A stretch of 64,000 nucleotides of DNA. It comes from Arenimonas oryziterrae DSM 21050 = YC6267. GTDB taxonomy: Bacteria > Pseudomonadota > Gammaproteobacteria > Xanthomonadales > Xanthomonadaceae. The stretch's first letter is position 1, and every line of letters starts with the position of its first letter. The notes under the pieces were generated by a model, which ran no database searches, was not told the DNA's origin, and was given only the letters and a program-made list of their open reading frames with translations. Of the stretch, positions 1-8,637 are shown in pieces. The stretch is from positions 248,001 through 312,000 of the forward strand of contig NZ_ATVD01000003.1 in the NCBI RefSeq assembly GCF_000420545.1, read 5' to 3'. A program made the position numbers and the translations under genes.

Positions 1-52
1 ATAGCTTAATGGCCCCGGCCCGGGATTCCAAACTCTGGCGTATGGAGATGCG

Positions 53-925
53 ATGAGTGATGTCTTGTCCTGCCTGGGCGCCGTGGCGCTGGAGCTCTCG
101 CCCGGGCACCGGGCGGGCCGGCAGGCCCTGGATCCGGACACCGCCGGCGCGCTGGCCGCCTGCGTCGCCCGCGATCTCGCCAAACTGGTGCCGGCCGCCG
201 CCGGACTTGATTTCGCCCTGCTCGCGGGCCTGTTCGATCCGGTCGAACTGCTGCGCCCGCGCTGGCCGCTGCACGGCGAACTCGAACGCCTGATCGCCCA
301 GGCCCCGGGCGCCGGACCGCGCGTGATCGCGTTCGCGGCGCATGCCGGCGAATTGCCGGTCACGCTGCGCCCGCATCCGGACTTCGCCGAGGGCCCGCTG
401 CGCCTGCTGCCCTTCGTCCTGCGCGGCGATCCGGCCACGATCGCGGTCGTCGGCGAGGCGCTGGAAGCCTCGCTGCTCGATCGCGGCATGGCGGCGGCCG
501 ATACCGCCCTGCTCGCGCAGGACGGTTTCGCGGCGACGATCGAACATGCGCGCTACCTGACCGTGCACGACCTCGCCGCGATGATCGCGATGCAGTACGA
601 ACATGTCGGTCTCGCGCCGGTGTGGCCGCTCATCGAAACGGCCCTGCTCGCGCCGGACCAGGAACAGTGGCTGGACGCACCGCCGGAACCACTCGCGCGC
701 CTGGTTGGCGGCGAAGCGCATCTGGCCCTGTTCGACGATGCCGCCTGGGGCCAGGGCGGATTCGCGCCCGCGGGCGATCTGGATGCGGCGCGCCTGTCGC
801 GCGCGTTCGATCGCTTCCAGGCGCGTCAGCGGCAGATCGCCGCCCTGCTCGAGGCCCACGGCATTCCGGTGACATTCGACTATTGTTCCGCCGGACAGGA
901 CGCGCGCGCCCTGCTGCGCGCCTGA
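53..925 (+). CDS. Conserved-looking hypothetical protein
   Basis: A 290-residue soluble protein that I do not recognise. It is rich in Ala and Leu, has no signal peptide or membrane segment, and shows no catalytic motif I can name. The ATG at 53 follows a GGAG ribosome-binding sequence about 5 bases upstream, which supports this start. High-GC codon use matches the surrounding chromosome. It converges with the GNAT gene, leaving only 11 bases between the two stop codons and no obvious terminator hairpin. That it is a real gene is supported by the uninterrupted frame, the ribosome-binding site and the fit with its neighbours; the function is unknown. Confidence 0.7.
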   Translation: MSDVLSCLGAVALELSPGHRAGRQALDPDTAGALAACVARDLAKLVPAAAGLDFALLAGLFDPVELLRPRWPLHGELERLIAQAPGAGPRVIAFAAHAGELPVTLRPHPDFAEGPLRLLPFVLRGDPATIAVVGEALEASLLDRGMAAADTALLAQDGFAATIEHARYLTVHDLAAMIAMQYEHVGLAPVWPLIETALLAPDQEQWLDAPPEPLARLVGGEAHLALFDDAAWGQGGFAPAGDLDAARLSRAFDRFQARQRQIAALLEAHGIPVTFDYCSAGQDARALLRA

Positions 926-936
926 GGTCCGCCGGT

Positions 937-1395
937 CTAGATCAGCGGTTTTTCGTACATGCGGTAGCCGGCGTCGGCCATGCCAAGGAACTCGTAGGTG
1001 CGCTGCGCGCCGACGTTTTCGCGCTCCACATAGAGCCGCAGCCCGCAGACCTCGGGCGCTTCGCTCGCCAAGGCGAGGACATGCGCATACAGCGCGCGGA
1101 ACACCCCGCCGCGACGCTGTTCGATCGGCACGTACACGCTCTGGATCCACCACCACCAGGCATTGCGCCAGTCGCTCCATTCGCGCGTGATCATCAGGGT
1201 GCCCACCGGTTCGCCGGCGCGATCGGCGATGTAGTACTGCGCGCGCTGCGGATCGGCGTAGGCGGCGCGGATACCGCGTGTGACCAGATCCAAGTCCAGG
1301 CGCTTGTGCTCGGTTTCCCAGGCCATGGCTTCGGCCCAGCGCGCCATCAGGCCGATGTCGTCTTCGCGGGCGGGTCGGATGTGCAGATCGGTCAT
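937..1395 (-). CDS. GNAT-family N-acetyltransferase
   Basis: A 152-residue single-domain acetyltransferase of the GNAT fold, expected to move an acetyl group from acetyl-CoA to an unidentified amine. It begins with the usual IRPAREDDIGLMARW strand-helix. A central strand (QSVYVPIEQRRGG) leads into the Q/R-x-x-G-x-G/A-like pyrophosphate loop of the acetyl-CoA site. The C-terminal ENVGAQRTYEFLGM segment is the typical GNAT closing motif. It lies 93 bases downstream of ntrC on the same strand and could be read through from it. The substrate cannot be inferred. Confidence 0.85.
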   Translation of the reverse strand: MTDLHIRPAREDDIGLMARWAEAMAWETEHKRLDLDLVTRGIRAAYADPQRAQYYIADRAGEPVGTLMITREWSDWRNAWWWWIQSVYVPIEQRRGGVFRALYAHVLALASEAPEVCGLRLYVERENVGAQRTYEFLGMADAGYRMYEKPLI

Positions 1396-1488
1396 GGGAT
1401 TCCCGGAGAGCAGGTCGTGCGGCAGCGACGGTCTGTGCGAGAGCGAAGGCTTGAGCAGGACGCGTCGACGACGAGTGAAGCCGTCGCG

Positions 1489-2940
1489 CTAGTCCTTCCG
1501 GCGCGCGCGTCCCGAGCCCAGTTTTCGCGTCAAGGTATTGCGCCCCACGCCCAGCCGCTCGGCCGCCAGTTGCCGGTGGCCGTCGCTGTGGTCCAGGGCA
1601 GTCTGCAGCAGGATCTGGTCGAAGCGTTCGCGCAGCGCAGCATGAATGTCGGTCTCGCCGCGCGCGAGCGCGGCGCCGACCGCGACGGCCAGCGGACGCG
1701 CCCAGTCGCCGGCGTCCATGCGCACCGGCGCGACGGCATCGCTGCGCCAGGCCGCCTTGAGATCGCGCGCGCTGATGGTCTCGCCGGGCGCGAGCGCGGC
1801 CAGGCGCCAGCACAGGTTTTCCAGTTCGCGGACATTGCCCGGCCAGTCGTGCTGATCGAGCCGGCGCAAGGCCTCGGCCTGGAAACGTTTTGCCGGCGCG
1901 CCGAGTTTTTTCGCCGCCACCGCAAGAAAGCGCTGCGCGAGCAAAGGCAGGTCGGCCTTGCGTTCGCGCAACGGCGGCAAGGGCAGGCGCACGACATCGA
2001 GCCGATGCAGCAGGTCGGCGCGGAAGCGGCCTTCGCTGACCAGGGTTTCCAGCGGCTGATGCGTCGCCGCGATCACGCGCACGTCGACGCGGATCAGCTC
2101 GCGGCCGCCGACGCGGAAAAATTCGCCTTCGGCCAGCACGCGCAGCAGACGCGTCTGCAGGGCCGCGGGCATGTCGCCGATTTCGTCGAGAAACAGCGTG
2201 CCGCCATCGGCCTGTTCGAAGCGACCGATATGGCGTTTGTGCGCACCGGTGAACGCGCCCGCCTCGTGGCCGAACAATTCGCTTTCGAGCAGTTCGGCGG
2301 GGATCGCTGCGGTATTGAGTGCGACGAACGGACGCGTGGCGCGCGGCGATTCCCGATGCAGTGCGCGCGCGACCAGTTCCTTGCCGGTGCCGGTTTCGCC
2401 GGTCACCAGCACGCCGAGCGGCGCCTGCGCGAGCCGGCCGATCGCCCGGAACAACTCGCGCATCGCCGGCGTGTCGCCGAGCAGTTCACCGGCGGCCGCA
2501 CTGGCGCGCATCGCCGTCGCGAGCGGCGCCGCCTCCTCGGGCTGCGGCAGCGCGCGCGTCGCCAGCGCCACGGCCTCATCGAGATCGAAGGGCTTGGACA
2601 GGAATTCGTGCGCACCGCCGCGGAACGCGCCGGCGGTGCTGGCGATGTCGGTATAGGCCGACATCACGATCACCGGCAGCGCCGGGGCGCGCGCCTTGAG
2701 CGCATCCAGAAAGCCCAGACCGTCGAGACCGGGCATGCGCACGTCGGTGAAGACGAGGTCGGGCAAGGCTTCGCCGTCGAGCGCATCGAGCGCCGCACGC
2801 GCGCTGTCGAAGGCCTGCACGCGATAGCCGGCATCGCGCAGCGCTTCGGCGAGCACGAAACGCACCGCACGGTCGTCGTCGACGACCCAGACGCGCGCGC
2901 GCTCCGTTTTCGCGGTCCGCTCGACGCTACGCTCACTCAT
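1489..2940 (-). CDS. ntrC: Nitrogen regulation response regulator NtrC
   Basis: A sigma-54 activator of 483 residues that turns on nitrogen-assimilation promoters when phosphorylated by NtrB. The receiver domain (about 16-135) has the acidic pocket DDD at 21-23, phospho-acceptor Asp66 in FTDVRMPG and Lys116. The central AAA+ domain has Walker A GETGTGKE, the sigma-54-contacting GAFTGA loop in ESELFGHEAGAFTGA, and Walker B GGTLFLDEIGD. The C-terminus carries a Fis-type helix-turn-helix (HRQLAAERLGVGRNTLTRKL). The start codon overlaps the ntrB stop by 8 bases (ATGAGTGA), so the pair is translationally coupled. Its likely targets are visible in this window: boxes upstream of ntrB and glnA. Confidence 0.96.
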   Translation of the reverse strand: MSERSVERTAKTERARVWVVDDDRAVRFVLAEALRDAGYRVQAFDSARAALDALDGEALPDLVFTDVRMPGLDGLGFLDALKARAPALPVIVMSAYTDIASTAGAFRGGAHEFLSKPFDLDEAVALATRALPQPEEAAPLATAMRASAAAGELLGDTPAMRELFRAIGRLAQAPLGVLVTGETGTGKELVARALHRESPRATRPFVALNTAAIPAELLESELFGHEAGAFTGAHKRHIGRFEQADGGTLFLDEIGDMPAALQTRLLRVLAEGEFFRVGGRELIRVDVRVIAATHQPLETLVSEGRFRADLLHRLDVVRLPLPPLRERKADLPLLAQRFLAVAAKKLGAPAKRFQAEALRRLDQHDWPGNVRELENLCWRLAALAPGETISARDLKAAWRSDAVAPVRMDAGDWARPLAVAVGAALARGETDIHAALRERFDQILLQTALDHSDGHRQLAAERLGVGRNTLTRKLGSGRARRKD

Positions 2941-3976
2941 TGTCGAGCTCCTCTTCCAGCGGCACCGGCAGCAGGAAGGTGAACACGGTGTGGCCCGGGC
3001 GCGAGCGATAGCTCAGCGAGCCGCCGTGTTCGCGCGCAACCATCTGCGCCAGCGGCAAGCCCAGGCCGGTGCCTTCCGCGCGCCCGGACACCAGCGGCAG
3101 GAAAATGCGCTCGGCGAGGTCATCGGGTACGCCGCGGCCGTCGTCGACGATTTCCACGCGCACGGCGAGGCGATGCGGGGTGTCGCCGATCAGCACATGG
3201 TGTTCGGCGCGCGTGCGCAGCGACACGGTGCCGGCGCCGGATTCGAGCGCGTTGCGCACGAGGTTCCACAGCGCCTGCGTGAGGCGATCGGCATCGCCGT
3301 CGATTTCCGGCAGGCTCGGATCGTAGTCGCGGACCAGCTTGATCGACCACGCCGCTTCGGCATCGGCGAGCTGGCGCACGCGTTCGAGCACGGCATGGAT
3401 ATTGGTCACCGCGAATTCGCGTGGCGGTGCCGGATTCATCAGGCGATCGAGCAGGGCCGCGAGCCGGTCGACTTCCGCGCCGATGAGCTCGACCAGTTCG
3501 CGCGCGTCGTCGCTGTCGACGCGGCGGCTGAGCAATTGCGCGGCGCCTTTCATGCCCGCGAGCGGATTGCGGATTTCGTGCGCCAGTCCCTTCAGCGCGG
3601 CCGATAGCGCGGCGGGCAGGGCCGTCGCCGGATCTTCGCCGGGAAATTCATCGGTCGGATGCGCCTCTAGGCGCACGCCGCCGTGTTCGCGCAGGGCCAG
3701 CCACAGCTCGGCGAAATGCTCGCTGCTGCCGGGAAACGCCAGCCGCGCGCGATGCACGCGCAGCGCATCGCCATGCACCGGCAGGCGGCTGAGCAGGGCC
3801 GACAGGCGCCCGTTCTCGATATCGAGCTCGTCGATCGCCAGACCCTGCAACCGTCGCGCGCTGACCCCGAGCCAGCTCGCGAACGCCGGATTGCAGCCCT
3901 CGACGCGGCCGGCCGCATCCAGCCAGGCGACGGGCGTGGCGAGCTGGTCGAGCTGGGGCAGGGAGGGCGCTGTCAT
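2933..3976 (-). CDS. ntrB: Nitrogen regulation sensor kinase NtrB
   Basis: A cytoplasmic histidine kinase/phosphatase of 347 residues that controls NtrC in response to PII signalling. An N-terminal PAS domain (about 5-115, LDQLATPVAWLDAAGRVEGCN) precedes the dimerisation domain with the NtrB-type H-box LAHEIRNPLAGMKGA (His133). The ATPase domain has the N-box ALWNLVRNALE, the G1 box DDGRGVPDD and the G2 box GTGLGLPLAQ. The frame is open further upstream, but the ATG at 3976 was chosen because residues before it do not resemble NtrB and because length and PAS start then match the family. No membrane segments are present. A perfect NtrC-type palindrome touches this start codon. Confidence 0.95.
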   Translation of the reverse strand: MTAPSLPQLDQLATPVAWLDAAGRVEGCNPAFASWLGVSARRLQGLAIDELDIENGRLSALLSRLPVHGDALRVHRARLAFPGSSEHFAELWLALREHGGVRLEAHPTDEFPGEDPATALPAALSAALKGLAHEIRNPLAGMKGAAQLLSRRVDSDDARELVELIGAEVDRLAALLDRLMNPAPPREFAVTNIHAVLERVRQLADAEAAWSIKLVRDYDPSLPEIDGDADRLTQALWNLVRNALESGAGTVSLRTRAEHHVLIGDTPHRLAVRVEIVDDGRGVPDDLAERIFLPLVSGRAEGTGLGLPLAQMVAREHGGSLSYRSRPGHTVFTFLLPVPLEEELDNE

Positions 3977-3993
3977 TGCACCATCATAGTGCA
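3977..3993 (-). promoter_or_regulatory. NtrC-binding palindrome at the ntrB start
   Basis: TGCACCATCATAGTGCA is a perfect TGCAC-N7-GTGCA palindrome, the core of the enterobacterial NtrC consensus. It ends one base before the ntrB ATG. In E. coli an NtrC site over the glnL promoter lets NtrC repress its own synthesis; the position here suggests the same autorepression, which is inference. Confidence 0.75.
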
Positions 3994-4197
3994 GACCGGA
4001 GGCTCGAGGTCGACCGTACCGGGGCCTGTGGGCAAAACTACGACGCCGAGACGCCGTTGAGGAATGCGAGCGCATCTGGCTAGCTGATGCCAGCATCCCG
4101 ATGAACATCAAGCTGAAGCGAAGGACCCTTCTGCGTCGAGATATGGTTCCCGAGCCCGCCTGCGAATGGAGTTGGTGGAACGCCTTCTTCTCAGTTG

Positions 4198-4222
4198 AGC
4201 CGCTGGACGGGCTACAGCGGCT
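4198..4222 (-). terminator. Possible terminator hairpin after the island operon
   Basis: AGCCGCTG and CAGCGGCT form an 8-bp stem with a 9-base loop, 18 bases beyond the stop of the CHAT gene, but no T-run follows on the minus strand. The rest of the 264-base gap between ntrB and the CHAT gene shows nothing else recognisable. Confidence 0.35.
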
Positions 4223-4240
4223 TGAACCGCACAACAGAAG

Positions 4241-5059
4241 TCACTCAGGGGCTTCGTAGCGCACCGTGAAGCGACCCTCGTGCTCAGGAAAAAGGTCGCA
4301 AAGGAAGAACTTGCGACGAAAATTGTCGAAGAACTCCCGGTTCTTCTCGGCCAAGAGCTCTGCGAATCGCTCCGGTTCTACAGGTGGTCCGTCGTAATCG
4401 ACAGGGGGGTTGGCTGCCATTCTCCTTCCCCGCTCCAGGCGCGCCTCGGGTGTTTCCTGCGTAGCCTGATAGTGGTCCCACACATGCTGGAACAGCCATT
4501 CCGCCGCGCGATAGACGAACGTATCCGGCGCGGCGGCGCGCATCGCATCCACTGCCTGTCGCGCGGATCGCGTTCGCAGCAGGGTTTCGTAGAGCGCAAG
4601 GTACGCACGTGCCAACTCATTTGGCGCTACCGCCCGAGTCGGCCCAATGAGGCCATGAAGCGGTGCGCGATCAACCGGACTGAGCGCATGAGTCAGCGCG
4701 CTGCCGTCGCACGCAGAGACAATTACGAGCAGGTTCATTCCGGTGACGACGTTGAGGGATGTCAACGGCTCCTTTAGGTCTGCCCATGAGGCAAACGATC
4801 CGTCGGCAAAGGCCAACCCATCATCATTGCCGTGGCATTCGACATGCAGCACTGGAATGTTGCCTGTGGTGGATGATGTCGCACAAAGCTCAGCCAGTAG
4901 TGCTAGGTACTCCCCACGGCTCTCGACGCGCCGGTACAAGACCTCCGGGGAAGGAGCGAACACTTGTGCTCGCAGACCTACATCCTGGAATAGCTCGCGA
5001 GCCGTGTTTAACTCTCCGCCCGGTATGGAGTCGACGAATAGAATTTGATTGAAGCGCAC
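4241..5059 (-). CDS. CHAT-domain caspase-like protease
   Basis: A 272-residue protein with the CHAT (caspase/HetF-like) peptidase fold. The catalytic His lies in VLHVECHGNDDG (His76) and the catalytic Cys in LLVIVSACDGS (Cys117); the hydrophobic strands before both are typical. CHAT proteases are effectors in several bacterial conflict systems, including those acting on gasdermin or other partner proteins. The frame opens at a TTG at 5080, but GTG at 5059 is preferred: GAGGAG precedes it by 8 bases and the protein then starts directly at the first strand (MRFNQILFVDS). It is the last gene of the island operon, 47 bases after the 2-TM gene. The region after the protease core (from about residue 170) is unassigned; it may recognise substrate. 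Confidence 0.82.
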   Translation of the reverse strand: MRFNQILFVDSIPGGELNTARELFQDVGLRAQVFAPSPEVLYRRVESRGEYLALLAELCATSSTTGNIPVLHVECHGNDDGLAFADGSFASWADLKEPLTSLNVVTGMNLLVIVSACDGSALTHALSPVDRAPLHGLIGPTRAVAPNELARAYLALYETLLRTRSARQAVDAMRAAAPDTFVYRAAEWLFQHVWDHYQATQETPEARLERGRRMAANPPVDYDGPPVEPERFAELLAEKNREFFDNFRRKFFLCDLFPEHEGRFTVRYEAPE

Positions 5060-5106
5060 GTGCCGGTCTCCTCGCCCCAACCTTGTGCGACATGTCCCGA
5101 TCTGAA

Positions 5107-5547
5107 TTAGGGTCCAGTCCGGACACTAACGGGATTAAAGGTGAGCTTATGGCCGTCAGCGGACTGGTATGTGACCCACCCTGTAATTCGGTCATCCAAC
5201 GTAACGCTCAACGCCGCTAGCTCGGAGACCTCGTTGCGGATCACGGACTGCCACGGACGCGCCTTGCTGAGTCCTCTTACCGCGGAGGCGAAGCTGCAAA
5301 CAGTCATCACAGCGAACGCCAAGCTAGCGAATCCCATGGGCTTGGCTCCGTTCGCCAATATCACCGTCCATACGGCTGCTCCGACCAGACCAGCCACCAA
5401 GCTGAGCCGACCAAAGAACCTGGCAGTTTCGTATTGGAAGGTCGCGTGCCGCAGGACGTTAAGCCTAAGGCGAATACCTTCCCGTAGGCCTTCGGGAATT
5501 GCCACACTTGACTCGGAGATCGGCGCGAATCTTGGTTGGTCGTTCAC
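5107..5547 (-). CDS. Small two-TM membrane protein, island operon
   Basis: 146 residues with two adjacent membrane segments (about 49-66, LSLVAGLVGAAVWTVILA, and 73-93) flanked by an amphipathic N-terminal helix and a soluble C-terminal tail. The GTG start overlaps the stop of the upstream 393-aa gene by four bases (GTGA), so it is translationally coupled and part of the same system. The layout resembles 2-TM effector families such as SLATT, which are proposed pore formers in nucleotide-signal defence systems. That resemblance is architectural only; I see no diagnostic motif. A membrane anchor or sensor for the complex is the alternative. Confidence 0.7.
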   Translation of the reverse strand: MNDQPRFAPISESSVAIPEGLREGIRLRLNVLRHATFQYETARFFGRLSLVAGLVGAAVWTVILANGAKPMGFASLAFAVMTVCSFASAVRGLSKARPWQSVIRNEVSELAALSVTLDDRITGWVTYQSADGHKLTFNPVSVRTGP

Positions 5548-6725
5548 GCCTTATCATCCTTGACTCCGTACGCCTCCCCTGTCAGTAGCAAACTGCACAC
5601 CTCGGGTCGCGAGTTCCTTATCGCCTGAGGCTGAACTACGTAACGTGTTGGTTCGGCATGCGGGATCGCCACGCCGTAGTCAGCCCCCAAGTCTTGGGGG
5701 CGCATCTCGAAACACGCGAGCCCAGCTCCTAGTGTGATCAGCTTGCTACCAAAGGGAGTCACGACGAGTCGGCACCCTCCGAGCACTTCCATGCTGTCGC
5801 GAAACCGCGCCATGGCGCCCAACAATTGTCGATAGGCTTCGAATGGGTGCGCCTCGTGCACGTAAAGAATGTTGCTTGATGGCGTCCTGCGTGACCTGAA
5901 GAGAGGATCTCGGTACTCAAGCAGCAGGCGATCCGCCCGCCGCGGGTCCTTTGAGGGGTGAGGCAAGACTGGACAAATTTCGGCGTCCTCGGGGATGGCG
6001 TCCGACTTCATGATTTGCTCAAGCTGTTGCACTCGATGCTCACCAAGAATCGGAAACCAGACAAGCGGCCAATCTTGAACACTCTCCGCCTGCATCGCTC
6101 CCGAAAAACCGGGGACCAGCACAATTTCGCTGCTGGGATCCTCGGCCATTATTTGGCCGTCTAGGCCTGCATCCTCAGCCACCAGCACCTGAAAATTCAC
6201 TCCGCCGGCGAAGAGCGGCTGTTTAGCGCTCTTGTCGGGAACCAGCCTGTTGAGCAGACTCGTCATCAGCGCCAAGTAGACGACACGAGGAAGGGAACTC
6301 GCGTCCAGGATGATGTCCGTCTCGTCGCCGACCAATTGAAGAACTGCGTCAGTTCCCGAGCGAAGCGAGCTACTGGCGCTGACTTCTTCGCCGTCCTCCG
6401 ACTGCCCGAACGGCACCAGCTGCACGCTGCCGATCTCGGAAAACATCTCGGAAAGAGCAGCAATATTTTGTTTCGTTAACTCTTCCAGTTCCGGGTCAAG
6501 CGTGTAGCTGGAGAATTCGATAAGGGCGAGCTTAGCGTGCTCGACTGTTGCTCCCGCATCTCGAATGCTGTTGATGCATTCCCGCATTACGGTCTGAGCA
6601 CGAACATCGAAACCTCCGCCCGCAATGTAAAGGAGTCGAGTTGGCCGCCCTTCAAAGAGCCGATCCCATAACTCATTCGCGTCCGGGCCCCGCCGAAAGA
6701 CGTACTGATCCCAGAGCATCGGCAT
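5544..6725 (-). CDS. Unrecognised 393-aa island protein
   Basis: I cannot assign this protein to a family with confidence. It has an alternating strand-helix pattern suggesting a Rossmann-like fold: an early strand-loop TRLLYIAGGGFDVRAQT (29-45) with a glycine-rich turn, a strand LALIEFSSY, and a conserved-looking DIILDASSLPRVVYLALM segment (137-154). The C-terminal half includes ILYVHEAHPFEAYRQL and a strand-rich region. There are no membrane segments or nuclease motifs. It starts one base after the ATPase stop and overlaps the 2-TM gene by four bases, so it is an integral part of the operon. A nucleotide- or ribose-ligand sensor is possible but unproven. Confidence 0.8.
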   Translation of the reverse strand: MPMLWDQYVFRRGPDANELWDRLFEGRPTRLLYIAGGGFDVRAQTVMRECINSIRDAGATVEHAKLALIEFSSYTLDPELEELTKQNIAALSEMFSEIGSVQLVPFGQSEDGEEVSASSSLRSGTDAVLQLVGDETDIILDASSLPRVVYLALMTSLLNRLVPDKSAKQPLFAGGVNFQVLVAEDAGLDGQIMAEDPSSEIVLVPGFSGAMQAESVQDWPLVWFPILGEHRVQQLEQIMKSDAIPEDAEICPVLPHPSKDPRRADRLLLEYRDPLFRSRRTPSSNILYVHEAHPFEAYRQLLGAMARFRDSMEVLGGCRLVVTPFGSKLITLGAGLACFEMRPQDLGADYGVAIPHAEPTRYVVQPQAIRNSRPEVCSLLLTGEAYGVKDDKA

Positions 6726-6726
6726 G

Positions 6727-8637
6727 CTAGTTCCCCATGACCAGGCGCTTCTGTGGCTTCCAGCCGCGCGTCATCCAATCGATCAGGTCCAAGCAGCGGA
6801 CGTCCTGCCAACCGCCCTGCTGAAGCGGCAGTCCAAAATTCGTACAGAGCGTCCTGTTGAGATAGAAGATGGAGCCCGACTCGCGCGCGGTGCTGGCCTG
6901 GCTTTGCTTCTGAGTGAGCAGGTTTTCAGCGATGCACTCTGACAACACCTTCTTGAGGAGATCGCCCTGGTCTCCAAGCACCCTCGCGCTTCCCTGGAGT
7001 TTCTCCATCTCGGACTGCGACAAGCGAATGCCGGTGACGCCCGGGGCGTAAGGTGCGTTAGGAAGAAACGTACGCTCGCGACAATACCCGCCTATAGACG
7101 TAATTAACTGCCGCGCCCTTGTTCCCTCAGTATGCTGCTTGGGAACAAACTTCAACCGCTTGGATGCGGCGACTCGAAGGACTTTCTCCTGATCGGAAGG
7201 CGAGAGCTCTGGACTCTTCTTCCCAAGCACCTGGTTGGCAACCATTCCTTCATAGAGAGACGCAGCCATCGATAGCAGCTCTTCGACGTTGTACGTGGCC
7301 ATGACGCACAACTTTTCGAGTCCGTAGTAGTAGGGCACTCCAAGTTCCTCGTGCAACTGGATTTCGGCTGCGCCACGGATAGAAGATGAGTCTTTGTCGT
7401 CGATGTTCTCTGCAGGTAACGCGAGGTCTAGACTCATTTGCTTCTTGGAAGCATCTCGAGCAATCAGGATGCGCGTCATGTACAGCTCCGAGAGCATTTC
7501 CATGGACGGCTCAATGGTCTTCTTATCGGCCCGGGCGAGCCATTCGCTGTAGCGAGGATTGTTTGCATGGGGCTCAGTCGCCGCGCGGAACGCAGCGATA
7601 CCCGGCTGTACAAACCTCTTTACCTCGTCTGGTTCAATCTGATCTCGCAACTGCTGCGCGAACGTGCCGGTGACTGAGTCTTGGCGGTTCATCCGTCGTT
7701 CCAGCACGTTTTGCGCGAAAGACGAGAACTGATGGATTCCTTTAGCACCGCTCCACAGCTCTTCGAGCGGGTACTCTTTTATGTCGCGCCCTTCCCGCGC
7801 CCCTTGGGAAAGCAATGAATCGCCTAGGACCAGGGTCCTCATTGCCAGCCACACCGGAATCGACGGGCGCTGGACCGTCAGCTCATCAATCAGTCCGTCC
7901 CTTTGCTTTCTACGTAACCGGTGAAGATCGTCAACCATCAGCAGTCTGTTGGTCGCGACTGCCTGTCCCTCCAGAAGAAACCGCACAGTCTGTAGCCACA
8001 GCACGCTTTCGAATCGAGCACTCGAAGGAAGAGTGCCCCCCGGGCGGCCAGCGAAAGCATCGAGCTCGGCATAGATTCGCTTCTCTTGACCTTCGGCCCA
8101 TGCAGCGAGCTCTTGAGCACATTCAATTTTCGGAATCCCCAGGATTTCCGGGGCATCCTTGGGATACTCGATCTTGATAGAGTCCAAGGCTTCTTCTGAT
8201 GGCCCGAGAAAAGCTGCAAGGCTCCGAAGCGTCCTGAGAACGACCCTGCAATCGAACAGCGCCCTAAATGGCCCTTCTTCGATCGTCGCCGCACTGGACG
8301 GAAGGTCCGCGTAGCCTGCAGCACACGAAATCAGAACGCCAAGCAGGCGAACTTCCTGATCACTAACGACGCCCTTCTCAACAAAGAGCGGAAAGGATTC
8401 TTTCAGCTCGCTGGTTCCCTTGGCTCGCAAGAAGCTTCTGAGAACGGTGGGGGTAAAGGCACGAAGAATCGTGGTCTTCCCACCCCCAGGTGCGCTTCTG
8501 AAAACGTGAACCCCACCCTTGAAAGCCTCGTCCGAAAGCTTCTCCAACACCTTGGGGGAAAAGACGAGCGCGAATTCTTGATCCGATGTCGTTCGTTCGG
8601 ATCTCCGTTCCAGAAATGGATTCGCGTTGTATGCCAT
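6727..8637 (-). CDS. ORC/CDC6-like P-loop ATPase, island operon
   Basis: A 636-residue P-loop ATPase. Walker A is SAPGGGKTT (48-56), preceded by strand VHVFR; Walker B is LLMVDDLHR (232-240) with two Asp. About 180 residues separate them, an unusually long insert. The opening NPFLERRSE and the layout suit the AAA+ ORC/CDC6-like group found in bacterial conflict operons (family recalled from memory, not searched). The all-helical C-terminal half (from about 330) may bind partners or DNA. Its ATG overlaps the stop of the upstream phosphoribosyltransferase-like gene (TAATG). Likely role: the ATP-dependent switch or scaffold of the system. Confidence 0.82.
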   Translation of the reverse strand: MAYNANPFLERRSERTTSDQEFALVFSPKVLEKLSDEAFKGGVHVFRSAPGGGKTTILRAFTPTVLRSFLRAKGTSELKESFPLFVEKGVVSDQEVRLLGVLISCAAGYADLPSSAATIEEGPFRALFDCRVVLRTLRSLAAFLGPSEEALDSIKIEYPKDAPEILGIPKIECAQELAAWAEGQEKRIYAELDAFAGRPGGTLPSSARFESVLWLQTVRFLLEGQAVATNRLLMVDDLHRLRRKQRDGLIDELTVQRPSIPVWLAMRTLVLGDSLLSQGAREGRDIKEYPLEELWSGAKGIHQFSSFAQNVLERRMNRQDSVTGTFAQQLRDQIEPDEVKRFVQPGIAAFRAATEPHANNPRYSEWLARADKKTIEPSMEMLSELYMTRILIARDASKKQMSLDLALPAENIDDKDSSSIRGAAEIQLHEELGVPYYYGLEKLCVMATYNVEELLSMAASLYEGMVANQVLGKKSPELSPSDQEKVLRVAASKRLKFVPKQHTEGTRARQLITSIGGYCRERTFLPNAPYAPGVTGIRLSQSEMEKLQGSARVLGDQGDLLKKVLSECIAENLLTQKQSQASTARESGSIFYLNRTLCTNFGLPLQQGGWQDVRCLDLIDWMTRGWKPQKRLVMGN

